Shown here in pieces: positions 1-5,900 of a DNA stretch of 7,346 bases. The notes below the pieces were generated by a model. That model was given only the letters and a program-made list of their open reading frames with translations. It did not search any database and was not told the DNA's origin. This DNA is from JAKACU01 sp021821185 (lineage in GTDB: Bacteria; Bacillota; Bacilli; Alicyclobacillales; SLC66): positions 1 to 7,346 of the forward strand of contig DAHWJX010000064.1 of the NCBI GenBank assembly GCA_027343965.1. Direction: 5' to 3'. Made by a program: the position numbers and the translations under genes. How positions within the stretch are numbered: the first letter of the stretch is position 1; the number at the start of each line of letters is the position of its first letter.

Positions 1-49
1 CTTTACCAATGGCCGTTCTCACTCCAGCAACAATCACAGCATCTCTCAA
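1..49 (-). CDS. fadA: Acetyl-CoA acyltransferase (thiolase, FadA-type), N-terminal fragment
   Basis: Only the first 16 codons lie in the window; they read MRDAVIVAGVRTAIGK. This is the characteristic thiolase N-terminus (consensus roughly M-x-[DE]-A-V-I-V-x-[AG]-x-R-T-x-x-G-K), which forms the first beta strand of the fold. The start is a TTG at 47-49, chosen because it gives exactly the family's N-terminus and lies six bases after a strong purine-rich ribosome binding site. It begins 43 bases downstream of the fadN-type stop with no terminator between, so the two are almost certainly one operon. In Bacillus subtilis the same order (fadN-fadA-fadE) is known. The enzyme would cleave 3-ketoacyl-CoA with CoA, the last step of the beta-oxidation cycle. 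The catalytic cysteine and histidine lie outside the window, so completeness cannot be judged. Confidence 0.85.
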   Translation of the reverse strand, partial: MRDAVIVAGVRTAIGK

Positions 50-55
50 CCGGAT

Positions 56-69
56 CCCCTTCTCCCCTT
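56..69 (-). promoter_or_regulatory. Ribosome binding site of the thiolase gene
   Basis: The minus strand reads AAGGGGAGAAGGGG, then six bases, then TTG. This double purine run is the main support for the TTG start, since no ATG or GTG in the same frame fits the thiolase N-terminus. Confidence 0.7.
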
Positions 70-92
70 GTAACAGATAAGGTAAAAGCTTG

Positions 93-2492
93 CTAATTTC
101 GAAGCGGTTTACCCTTTTGCAACATGTATTGCATGCGTTGCTGTGTTTTTTGTTCACCAAGCAAAGACAAAAATGCTTCACGTTCCAGATCAAGCAGATA
201 TTGCTCAGCAACTTGCGTAGCACCCGTAACTTTGCCACCAGTCATGACATGAAGTAGTTTAGTAGCGATCACAGCATCATACTCACTGATGAAGCCGCTT
301 TCTTTCATAGAAAAAATACCCATTTTTAAAAGTGCTGCGCCAGATTCACCAAGAACAGTTACTGGAGTAGGTTTTTTAGGATTAAAATATTGACTCATCG
401 CTAAAGCAATCTGCTTGGCATCATACAAAACATGATCGCGAGACACTGAAATGCCGTCTGTTTGTCGTAAGTAACCAAGTTCTTGCGCCTCTTTAGCGCT
501 CGTTGATACCTTGGCCATGGCCACCGTTTCAAATGCCTTTTGGATGACAGGCAGCGCTTGTAATTCAACACCTACAGGTAGTTGTTCCATCGCTCGGTAA
601 ACCATCTCTTTCGTGCCGCCTCCGGCTGGAATCAACCCAACACCAACTTCGACAAGTCCCATGTACGTCTCTGCTGCAGCCTGAACCTTACCTGCTAAAA
701 AGCAGAGTTCGGCACCTCCGCCTAAGACCATACCGTATGGAGCGGTGACCACGGGGCGCGCAAGATACTTTAAGCGTATCGTCGCTTGTTGCAAGGAACG
801 AATCATAAAGTCAATGTCGTCCCAATTCTCGTCTTGTGCTTCCGAAAGCATCATCATCAAATTGGCGCCAACACAAAAATTCGTGCCACTGCCACTTAAC
901 ACAAGTGCCTGGTAGTTTTTCTCTACCTCATCTGCAGCCTTCTTCATCATCGTAATCATGTCGATTCCGATCGCTTGCTTAGGAGAATGAAAATCAAGGC
1001 AGGCGACACCATCACCTAGATCAACCAAACTCGCCCCCGGATTGGTTAGAATTACGTTCCCATTTTGTTTTAGGGCAATCAAATCCATACTGCGAGGGCG
1101 TACGCGCAGTGGTTCATAACCCTGCCAAGTAAACTGACGCACGATTTCATTTTCCTTTTGATAAAAAGAGCCAGCTTGTTCTAAAGCTCTTAAAGCGATG
1201 TCAGGAACCACAAGTCCTTCTTTTTGCATACGTAAAACAGAAGATTGTAAGCCAATCGCATCCCATGTGCGAAATGGCCCGAATCCCCAATTAAATCCCC
1301 ACTCCATGGCTTGATCGATACTATTGATATCGTCAGCAATTTCGCCAACTAGTGATGCACTGTAAAGTAAAATACGCTTGACAATATTCCAAACAAATTT
1401 TCCAACCTCGTCTTTTCCATAGACAAGCGCTTTCATTTTGTCTGCGAGCTGTGGTACTTGCTTGGCTGTTTCATAGGATGAGGAAATTAGACGATGTCTC
1501 TTGCGATACGTCATGGTCAGCAAGTCAAGCACCAAAATTTCATTTTTACCGTCTTCTGATGCTTGTTTCTTAAAAAATCCCTGACCCGTCTTTTCACCTA
1601 ACCAACCCCTTTTAACCATATCCTCCAGGGCTTCAGGAACCGTGAAAACCCGCCTTTCTTCCTCATTTTGCGTTGCATTTTTTACGTTATTAGCAACATG
1701 TAGAAAAGTATCCAGTCCGACAAGGTCGAGCGTGCGAAACGTTGCGCTTTTGGGTCGTCCAAGCACAGGACCAGTTATCGCATCCACATCATCAATGCCT
1801 AGAGATGTTTTGCTCATCTCCTCTAAAGTAACCAGAAGTCCAAATGTTCCAATGCGATTAGCGATGAAATTAGGCGTGTCTTTTGCTAACACTAATCCTT
1901 TTCCAAGTGCGTCTTCACCAAACTTAAGTAAGTGAGTCACCACTTGTGTATCCGTATAGCTTGTCGGCGTAAGTTCCAACAATTTCATATAGCGTGGTGG
2001 GTTAAAAAAATGCGTGCCTAAAAAATGTTTTTGAAAATCCGTTGAACGTCCTTGTGCCATATCATGAATAGAAACACCTGAAGTGTTAGAACTTACGATG
2101 CTGCCTAATTGCCGGTACTGATCCACTTTGGCCAAAATCGCTCGTTTACTTTCTAACCGTTCTATGATCACTTCAATAATCCAATCGCACGAAGCAATTT
2201 TTTCGAAGTCATCTTCAAAGTTTCCTACTGTGATCAAATCAAGATTTTGTTTGGAATACAACGCAGCAGGTTTACTGCGCAAGAGACCTTGTTTGCCTTG
2301 TTGTGCTAAACGATTTCTCACTTCCAAGTCGGAAAAAGTAAGTCCTTTTTGTGCTTCGTCTTCAGTCAGTTTCGTTGGTACCATATCGAGCAATAGACTG
2401 GCTAGACCGACATTAGCTAGCTGCCCTGCGATGCTAGCCCCCATCACACCTGCCCCTAGTACGGCCACACGTCGAATCGGCAACACGATCAT
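93..2492 (-). CDS. fadN: FadN-type 3-hydroxyacyl-CoA dehydrogenase / enoyl-CoA hydratase
   Basis: A 799-residue cytosolic bifunctional enzyme of fatty-acid beta-oxidation, expected to hydrate enoyl-CoA and oxidise 3-hydroxyacyl-CoA with NAD. The order is dehydrogenase first and hydratase/crotonase last, as in Bacillus FadN (about 790 residues) and opposite to E. coli FadB. Dehydrogenase part: Rossmann loop GAGVMG (13-18), SSNTSGVS (134-141), catalytic-type His161 in HFFNP, Glu173 in LLELTP, and KDTPNFIANRIG ending near 214. Its C-terminal domains span roughly 205-470. Crotonase part (about 485-690): oxyanion segments FCVGANL (539-545) and GMVLGGG (587-593), with the two glutamates seen in active hydratases at Glu595 (GGGAEL) and Glu615 (LVEVGVGL). 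All key residues are present and nothing looks broken. ATG at 2492 has a close AAAGGGGG site with only three bases between; a GTG two codons later (2484-2486) would have better spacing. It leads an operon with the thiolase. Confidence 0.93.
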   Translation of the reverse strand: MIVLPIRRVAVLGAGVMGASIAGQLANVGLASLLLDMVPTKLTEDEAQKGLTFSDLEVRNRLAQQGKQGLLRSKPAALYSKQNLDLITVGNFEDDFEKIASCDWIIEVIIERLESKRAILAKVDQYRQLGSIVSSNTSGVSIHDMAQGRSTDFQKHFLGTHFFNPPRYMKLLELTPTSYTDTQVVTHLLKFGEDALGKGLVLAKDTPNFIANRIGTFGLLVTLEEMSKTSLGIDDVDAITGPVLGRPKSATFRTLDLVGLDTFLHVANNVKNATQNEEERRVFTVPEALEDMVKRGWLGEKTGQGFFKKQASEDGKNEILVLDLLTMTYRKRHRLISSSYETAKQVPQLADKMKALVYGKDEVGKFVWNIVKRILLYSASLVGEIADDINSIDQAMEWGFNWGFGPFRTWDAIGLQSSVLRMQKEGLVVPDIALRALEQAGSFYQKENEIVRQFTWQGYEPLRVRPRSMDLIALKQNGNVILTNPGASLVDLGDGVACLDFHSPKQAIGIDMITMMKKAADEVEKNYQALVLSGSGTNFCVGANLMMMLSEAQDENWDDIDFMIRSLQQATIRLKYLARPVVTAPYGMVLGGGAELCFLAGKVQAAAETYMGLVEVGVGLIPAGGGTKEMVYRAMEQLPVGVELQALPVIQKAFETVAMAKVSTSAKEAQELGYLRQTDGISVSRDHVLYDAKQIALAMSQYFNPKKPTPVTVLGESGAALLKMGIFSMKESGFISEYDAVIATKLLHVMTGGKVTGATQVAEQYLLDLEREAFLSLLGEQKTQQRMQYMLQKGKPLRN

Positions 2493-2495
2493 CAG

Positions 2496-2503
2496 CCCCC
2501 TTT
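2496..2503 (-). promoter_or_regulatory. Ribosome binding site of fadN
   Basis: AAAGGGGG on the minus strand lies three bases before the ATG at 2492 and nine before an in-frame GTG at 2484-2486. The spacing suits the GTG better, so the true N-terminus may be two residues shorter. Confidence 0.55.
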
Positions 2504-2539
2504 ACTTGAAGCCTATGATAGCAGAGCTCATTTCATTTG

Positions 2540-2567
2540 AATATAGATTTTCTGACTGATTGGTCAA
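2540..2567 (-). promoter_or_regulatory. Sigma-A-type promoter for the fadN-fadA operon
   Basis: On the minus strand a TTGACC -35 box (2562-2567) and a TATATT -10 box (2540-2545) are separated by 16 bases. Transcription would begin near 2533, giving a leader of about 40 bases before the fadN ATG. The -35 box matches the consensus in five of six bases. This is the best promoter in the window. Confidence 0.7.
2553..2566. promoter_or_regulatory. Candidate repressor operator overlapping the fadN -35 box
   Basis: TGACTGATTGGTCA is an imperfect dyad: the outer TGAC and GTCA arms are exact inverse complements around six less symmetric bases (10 of 14 positions symmetric). It covers most of the -35 box and the start of the spacer, the usual place for a repressor to block polymerase. 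Beta-oxidation operons in Firmicutes are commonly controlled by TetR-family fatty-acid regulators of the FadR type that bind short palindromes. Which regulator binds here is inference; no regulator gene is in the window. Confidence 0.45.
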
Positions 2568-2582
2568 TTTTTTAAAATTTTT
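2568..2582 (-). promoter_or_regulatory. A/T-only tract upstream of the fadN -35 box (UP-element-like)
   Basis: Fifteen uninterrupted A/T bases arranged as T-run, A-run, T-run lie immediately upstream of the fadN -35 box. In that position they resemble an UP element that contacts the RNA polymerase alpha subunit. The tract is also about 15 bases from the -35 of the divergent HIT gene, so it may serve both. The judgement rests on composition and position only. Confidence 0.3.
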
Positions 2583-2596
2583 CGCGTGTTAATTAT

Positions 2597-2625
2597 TTGG
2601 TAAGTATTCGTGCCTTTGGTATCAT
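2597..2625 (+). promoter_or_regulatory. Promoter of the HIT-family gene
   Basis: TTGGTA (2597-2602) and TATCAT (2620-2625) are separated by exactly 17 bases. Transcription would start near 2632. That leaves only about nine bases before the ATG at 2641 but a normal leader before the GTG at 2662, which supports the later start. Confidence 0.5.
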
Positions 2626-2646
2626 GCTGTTAGTAGGAAAATGAAA

Positions 2647-2652
2647 AAAGGA
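2647..2652 (+). promoter_or_regulatory. Ribosome binding site that decides the HIT gene start
   Basis: AAAGGA lies nine bases before the GTG at 2662. It falls inside the longer reading frame that would begin at ATG 2641, whose own upstream sequence (TAGGAAA directly before ATG) is a poor site. Confidence 0.55.
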
Positions 2653-2661
2653 TGTGATCAT

Positions 2662-3003
2662 GTGGAATGTCTCTTTTGTAAGATTGCGAATCATGAGCTG
2701 CAAGCCACCGTCGTGGTAGAAGATGAGCATATCATCGCTTTTGAAGACATCAACAAAATAGCCCCTGTCCACGTCTTAGTTGTACCAAAGAAACACTTGC
2801 AAAACGTAGCGGAGCTTGATCCAGAGGATATGCGTTTGTTATCAGCAATTCAGGCGGCCATAAAGCATATTGTACAAGCTACTGGAATAGAAGAATCCGG
2901 GTTTCGCGTCGTCACGAATGCCGGTGAATCGGCGGGACAATCCGTTTTCCATTTGCATTATCACGTCATTGGTGGAAGAAATCTAAACGTTGCACTAGGC
3001 TAA
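2662..3003 (+). CDS. HIT-family nucleotide hydrolase (Hit/HINT-like)
   Basis: A 113-residue cytosolic protein of the histidine triad superfamily, which hydrolyses or transfers nucleotidyl groups from substrates such as AMP-lysine or dinucleoside polyphosphates. The active-site triad is HLHYHV with His97, His99 and His101, preceded by the conserved NAGESAGQSV. Cys3 and Cys6 form the CxxC pair that, with later histidines, makes the zinc site in many bacterial members. VPKKHLQNV around His45 is also typical. The GTG start gives MECLFCKIAN, matching the family's usual N-terminus and length. An in-frame ATG at 2641 would add seven atypical residues. It is a single gene divergent from fadN and convergent with the cupredoxin gene, whose stop is nine bases away. 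The exact substrate cannot be told from sequence. Confidence 0.9.
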   Translation: MECLFCKIANHELQATVVVEDEHIIAFEDINKIAPVHVLVVPKKHLQNVAELDPEDMRLLSAIQAAIKHIVQATGIEESGFRVVTNAGESAGQSVFHLHYHVIGGRNLNVALG

Positions 3004-3012
3004 TTTATTGTG

Positions 3013-3372
3013 CTATCGCACCTGCATAGTACCCGCCAAACCTGCTTCTCGATCTCCATCTGCATCCGAATAAAACGGGAATTTTCCCGTTTTATCGGGT
3101 GTGAATTGTACCCATGTGCTTTGTTTGGCCGGCAAATTCGGCGTATAGATGTAAAATGCTGGTAGGATAAAATTATGCGTTTTGGTTCCTTTATTAACAA
3201 TGTTGATCCTCACAACATGGTCTGGCCGTGCCCTGAGCATCGTTGGTGCAAACGAATGGTCAGAAATCACAACATTATACGTCTCTGCCCGTACATAGTT
3301 TGGTAACATCATGAACGATATCATGATTACTAAAATCATAGCTGGTAAGGAATGACCCAATTGTTTCACCAA
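3013..3372 (-). CDS. Secreted cupredoxin-fold protein lacking most copper ligands
   Basis: A 119-residue exported protein. A signal peptide is clear: basic start (VKQLGH), hydrophobic core to about residue 24, likely cleavage after VRA (29). The mature part is a single small cupredoxin domain of about 90 residues. The region VNKGTKTHNFILP (59-71) matches the strand carrying the first type-1 copper ligand, His66. The C-terminal loop usually reads C-x-x-P-G-H-x-x-x-G-M; here it reads SDADGDREAGL (102-112), so Cys becomes Ser102, His becomes Asp107 and Met becomes Leu112. The fold is kept but blue-copper electron transfer is unlikely. The acidic loop could bind another metal, which is inference. 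The start is TTG 3372 after GGGGA with seven bases between; GTG 3369 is the alternative. It lies 37 bases after the PAP2 gene and is probably co-transcribed with it. Confidence 0.75.
   Translation of the reverse strand: MVKQLGHSLPAMILVIMISFMMLPNYVRAETYNVVISDHSFAPTMLRARPDHVVRINIVNKGTKTHNFILPAFYIYTPNLPAKQSTWVQFTPDKTGKFPFYSDADGDREAGLAGTMQVR
3071..3094. terminator. Terminator-like hairpin inside the cupredoxin coding sequence
   Basis: TAAAACGGGA, a four-base loop, then the exact inverse complement TCCCGTTTTA: a perfect 10-bp stem. On the plus strand it lies 67 bases after the HIT stop, and the stem's 3' arm ends in a T-run, so it could end HIT transcription. On the minus strand the same bases encode the segment DKTGKFPFYS of the cupredoxin. 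The T-run is part of the stem rather than a separate tail, which makes termination efficiency uncertain. No other hairpin is visible between the convergent genes. Confidence 0.5.
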
Positions 3373-3410
3373 GTTTTTTCCCCACGTCCTTTTATCATAG
3401 TGGTTCCCAT

Positions 3411-3968
3411 CTAAGAGAGGAAAATACAGATAACAACAGCTAACCCGGTTCCAAGGATTGCGCCAGCGATAAGATCAGTTAGATAATGTACACCTGCATA
3501 CAAACGTGAAAAGGAAACAAGCATAGCCAAGAATAAAAACAGCCACAGTAGAGAAGGAAAGTACAAACTAAGAGCGACAGCTAGGGCAAATGCGCCTCCT
3601 GCATGATTGGATGGAAAAGAAGGATCTGTACCGTCTTTCTCGATTAAGGGCCTTATAGGCAAGGTAATAAACGGTCGCTGTCTTGTGCAAAATCGTGCAA
3701 TAGGATCAATCACTAATTTCGTCATCGTTGCGCACACAATAGCGACGATAACCCCTTTTACGCGATAGCTGAAGGAAAAAGGTGCAAAGGATCCTCCTGC
3801 AAGAAGAAGAGCCATTACGATAAAAAAGAAATAAGGACCATATTGTGCCACTATCTTCATAACAACTTGATCCCAGCCGCGATGTCGGCGCACACGATCA
3901 AAAAAATAGCATAGTTTGACGTCTACTCGGTCAATTTGTAATCGACAATAAGCATAAAACTGCAACAT
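3411..3968 (-). CDS. PAP2-family membrane phosphatase, BcrC-like
   Basis: A 185-residue integral membrane protein of the PAP2 superfamily. It resembles BcrC-type undecaprenyl-diphosphate phosphatases, which recycle the lipid carrier for cell-wall synthesis and can protect against bacitracin. Motifs in 185-residue numbering: motif 1 TRQRPF with Arg98-Pro99; motif 2 PSFPSNHAGG (116-125), with His122; motif 3 SRLYAGVHYLTD (154-165), with Arg155, His161 and Asp165. The lysine of the general KxxxxxxRP motif is absent, as I recall is also true of B. subtilis BcrC. About five hydrophobic segments are visible (near 46-60, 71-87, 122-135, 137-153, 165-184). The start at ATG 3968 is preferred: AAAGGA lies seven bases upstream. 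An ATG at 4013 would add 15 hydrophilic residues without a ribosome binding site. Other lipid phosphates, such as phosphatidate or phosphatidylglycerophosphate, cannot be excluded. Confidence 0.85.
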   Translation of the reverse strand: MLQFYAYCRLQIDRVDVKLCYFFDRVRRHRGWDQVVMKIVAQYGPYFFFIVMALLLAGGSFAPFSFSYRVKGVIVAIVCATMTKLVIDPIARFCTRQRPFITLPIRPLIEKDGTDPSFPSNHAGGAFALAVALSLYFPSLLWLFLFLAMLVSFSRLYAGVHYLTDLIAGAILGTGLAVVICIFLS

Positions 3969-3975
3969 CTGCACG

Positions 3976-3981
3976 TCCTTT
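3976..3981 (-). promoter_or_regulatory. Ribosome binding site that decides the PAP2 gene start
   Basis: AAAGGA on the minus strand lies seven bases before the ATG at 3968. The upstream in-frame ATG at 4013 is preceded only by an A/T-rich stretch with no purine run, so the shorter protein is favoured. Confidence 0.6.
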
Positions 3982-4041
3982 ACATTTCTTTCAGGAGAAC
4001 GACAGCTTGTCATAATATGATATGATGTGCCAAGGCCTATA

Positions 4042-4049
4042 AGTATACT
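4042..4049. promoter_or_regulatory. Palindromic AGTATACT, candidate -10 element for divergent PAP2 and SGNH genes
   Basis: AGTATACT is self-complementary, so each strand reads TATACT, five of six matches to a -10 box. On the plus strand transcription would start near 4056, just before the SGNH ribosome binding site; on the minus strand near 4035, about 67 bases before the PAP2 ATG. The hexamers 17 bases upstream (TATGAT on plus, TGCTCA on minus) are poor -35 boxes, so this is tentative. Confidence 0.3.
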
Positions 4050-4060
4050 GTCATCATAAT

Positions 4061-4068
4061 GAGGTGAG
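4061..4068 (+). promoter_or_regulatory. Ribosome binding site that decides the SGNH gene start
   Basis: GAGGTGAG lies seven bases before the GTG at 4076. A longer frame would start at GTG 4064, but that codon is inside this site and has no ribosome binding site of its own at a workable distance. Confidence 0.6.
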
Positions 4069-4075
4069 CACCCGG

Positions 4076-4867
4076 GTGAATTCTTTGCAGCAGAAATTGC
4101 TTATCACAGGACTTGCCCTCATGCTCCTGTTTCCATTAACGACATTTATTCCTGCACCATTATTTGACCGTCCAAATATCATTGTAACGGTAACGTCTGG
4201 GAGCCCTGCCGTCAAGAAAAAGATAACATCCACCGTTTTGATCATTGGCTCCTCTGTAGCTGCAGGGTGGGGCGATGATAATCATGGTGGTTATTTAATT
4301 CGTGCTTTAGCTGATTTTGCTCACTTTACCAATCAATCTTTTCATATCCTTAATTGGGCTATCCCTGGAGTTACGACGACAGATTTAGCACTTCACTTTC
4401 AAGCAATGATTAATAAATCCCATCCGACTATCGTGATCCTATCGTGGGGAGGCTTGGATGATGCAGCTGCACGGACACCAGTTGCTCAATTTATTAAAAA
4501 TGTCAAGAACGAAGTGAAAGTAAGCCAACATGCACGGGCCGTCGTCCTCATTGTCACACCACCTGTCACTCCGGCGACGTATGGCAACGGTCTTAAAGAT
4601 TTACCGCACCAGTACTTTCAAGCACAAATTCAAACTTTTAAGGACCATACATCCAACAACATATATGTGTTTAGTGTTTTCAGCCAAATGATGCAATACA
4701 TCCGCAACCATCATCTTGTTGAATCCAAACTGGCTGCAGATGGATGGCATCCAAACCCTAAAGGTCACGCGATTGCGGCAAAGTTACTCTTTAATGACTT
4801 GATTCAGCAATTTCATCGAAATTTCATTGTCTATAAAGCACAGAAAAAATTACGTAGTGGAACCTAA
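4076..4867 (+). CDS. SGNH/GDSL-family hydrolase, exported or membrane-anchored
   Basis: A 263-residue protein with an N-terminal hydrophobic segment (about 8-25, LLITGLALMLLFPLTTF). It is either an uncleaved anchor or a signal peptide, placing the enzyme outside the membrane. SGNH blocks: I, LIIGSSVAAGWGDD with the nucleophile expected at Ser60 (GSS instead of GDS); II, NWAIPGVTTTDL with Gly98; III, SWGGLDDA (123-130), where the usual GxND reads GLDD; V, DGWHPNPKGH with catalytic-type Asp222 and His225. The family covers lipases, esterases, acyl-carrier thioesterases and cell-wall deacetylases, so the substrate is open. The start is GTG 4076, seven bases after GAGGTGAG. It is divergent from the PAP2 gene and overlaps the convergent PLD gene by 18 bases at the 3' ends. 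Confidence 0.85.
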   Translation: MNSLQQKLLITGLALMLLFPLTTFIPAPLFDRPNIIVTVTSGSPAVKKKITSTVLIIGSSVAAGWGDDNHGGYLIRALADFAHFTNQSFHILNWAIPGVTTTDLALHFQAMINKSHPTIVILSWGGLDDAAARTPVAQFIKNVKNEVKVSQHARAVVLIVTPPVTPATYGNGLKDLPHQYFQAQIQTFKDHTSNNIYVFSVFSQMMQYIRNHHLVESKLAADGWHPNPKGHAIAAKLLFNDLIQQFHRNFIVYKAQKKLRSGT

Positions 4868-5884
4868 ATCTGTACCCCGTTCAAACTGTCTGGTAGCGTC
4901 CTGTTCAATACTTGTCGCAAAAAGTATCGCATGAAGTAATTCAACATCGCCTTCGTGATTCACAGAAAAACCGTGATAGGAGAAATTAGCACTGCCGATG
5001 AAAAGTTCTTGACCGTGATCGATACAGATAATTTTAGCGTGCAAGTATTCCCCTTGGTATGGCATATAAAAGCGCACATCGATACCACCGTTTTGTAGAG
5101 ACTTTGCTGTTTTTTTATTATAATATTGTCGCGCATCTAATAGGACTTTCACAGCAACACCGCGTGCTTTTGCCGCTTCGAGAGCTGAGATCAAATCTTT
5201 ACTTGTAAAGGCGAAGGCTTCAATGACGATAGATTGTTGCGCGCGATTAATAGCTTGCAACATAGCTGGCTCAATCTCATTGTCATACAATAGTGGTGAG
5301 GGGAAGCGCACAAATGGCTCAGGCATCCCTCCTGCTCGTGCGTAATCTTCTTCAAATAAGCCCTCAAATCCTGTTCCAGCATGCGCAAAATAGACAGAGG
5401 CATCATGATTTTGCCAGCTGTACTCGCCAAAATTCATACCGCCTAATAATGCATGCATCCCGGATGAATCAATGGTAACAACAGACTTTATATGAGAGAT
5501 TCCACCGGGAATTTGCAACAAGCGAACGTTAATGCCATGCTGACGAAGATACGGAACTGCAGTCCCCGCAGAATGAGGTTCTTTGGCATCCAATATCACT
5601 TTCACATCAACACCTCTTTGTTGTGCATTGGCCAAAGCTTGCAAAATATCCGGATCCCCTAACTCATACATCGTGACATGACAAAACGTCTTACTGTGCC
5701 CAATCATGTTTAACGCTTCTTGTTTAATTTCCGGGCCCCACAGCAATATCTCATTACCCATATGTACAGCAGCAGGAACTTCTGTATCTTGTGCTGTTTC
5801 TAATGGTCCACATCCTGCGATGAAAAAGCTCAAAATAAAAAGAACTCCTAACACGCCTGTTATGCGATGACGAAGTAAAAACAA
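4850..5884 (-). CDS. Phospholipase D-like lipoprotein with two HKD motifs
   Basis: A 344-residue protein of the PLD superfamily, likely tethered to the outer face of the membrane. The N-terminus (MFLLRHRITGVLGV..) leads to the lipobox IAGC, with the lipid-modified cysteine at Cys25. Two PLDc domains follow. HKD1 has His131-x-Lys133 and Asp139, then GGMNFGEYS. HKD2 has HAKIICID, His282, Lys284 and Asp289, then GSANFS. HKD1 carries five rather than four residues between Lys and Asp. Conserved acidic/amide segments follow each motif (NHD; NHEGDVEL). The family includes phospholipases, cardiolipin synthases and nucleases; the short length and lipoprotein location fit a phospholipase or phosphatidyltransferase better than a DNA enzyme, but this is inference. 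The start is TTG 5884 after AAGAGGAGAT; the in-frame ATG at 5905 has no ribosome binding site and would lengthen the signal peptide by seven residues. Confidence 0.87.
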   Translation of the reverse strand: MFLLRHRITGVLGVLFILSFFIAGCGPLETAQDTEVPAAVHMGNEILLWGPEIKQEALNMIGHSKTFCHVTMYELGDPDILQALANAQQRGVDVKVILDAKEPHSAGTAVPYLRQHGINVRLLQIPGGISHIKSVVTIDSSGMHALLGGMNFGEYSWQNHDASVYFAHAGTGFEGLFEEDYARAGGMPEPFVRFPSPLLYDNEIEPAMLQAINRAQQSIVIEAFAFTSKDLISALEAAKARGVAVKVLLDARQYYNKKTAKSLQNGGIDVRFYMPYQGEYLHAKIICIDHGQELFIGSANFSYHGFSVNHEGDVELLHAILFATSIEQDATRQFERGTDLGSTT

Positions 5885-5890
5885 GATAGG

Positions 5891-5900
5891 ATCTCCTCTT
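5891..5900 (-). promoter_or_regulatory. Ribosome binding site that decides the PLD gene start
   Basis: AAGAGGAGAT on the minus strand lies six bases before the TTG at 5884. It falls inside the longer frame that begins at ATG 5905, where the bases just upstream (TTTCAAAAA) contain no ribosome binding site. Confidence 0.6.

Noticed and set aside
1642..2559. Two plus-strand open frames (1642-1935 and 2128-2559) opposite fadN
   Set aside because: They lie antisense to the well-supported fadN coding sequence. Their products (rich in Ser, Arg, Leu and Pro) show no domain or ribosome binding site and look like shadow frames.
3000..3200. Minus-strand 66-codon frame overlapping the cupredoxin gene
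   Set aside because: It is in another frame of the same region. The cupredoxin frame has a signal peptide and a recognisable fold; this one has neither.
3641..3680. Missing lysine of the general PAP2 motif KxxxxxxRP, as a possible sign of an inactive phosphatase
   Set aside because: To my recollection BcrC-type members also lack this lysine and are active, and the remaining motif residues (RP, SFPSNH, SRxxxxxHxxxD) are all present.
4069..4078. Perfect palindrome CACCCGGGTG over the SGNH start codon
   Set aside because: It has no loop, so it cannot form a stable RNA hairpin. The overlapping GGTG-AG-CACC pairing has only a two-base loop. Ten-base palindromes of this sort occur by chance, so I do not claim a translation switch.
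4054..4245. Minus-strand 63-codon frame opposite the SGNH gene start
   Set aside because: It is antisense to the signal segment and block I of the SGNH hydrolase, with no motif of its own.
5191..5478. Frames of 79 codons (minus) and 61 codons (plus) inside the PLD gene
   Set aside because: Both are shadows of the HKD-containing frame; the products have odd composition and no start signals.
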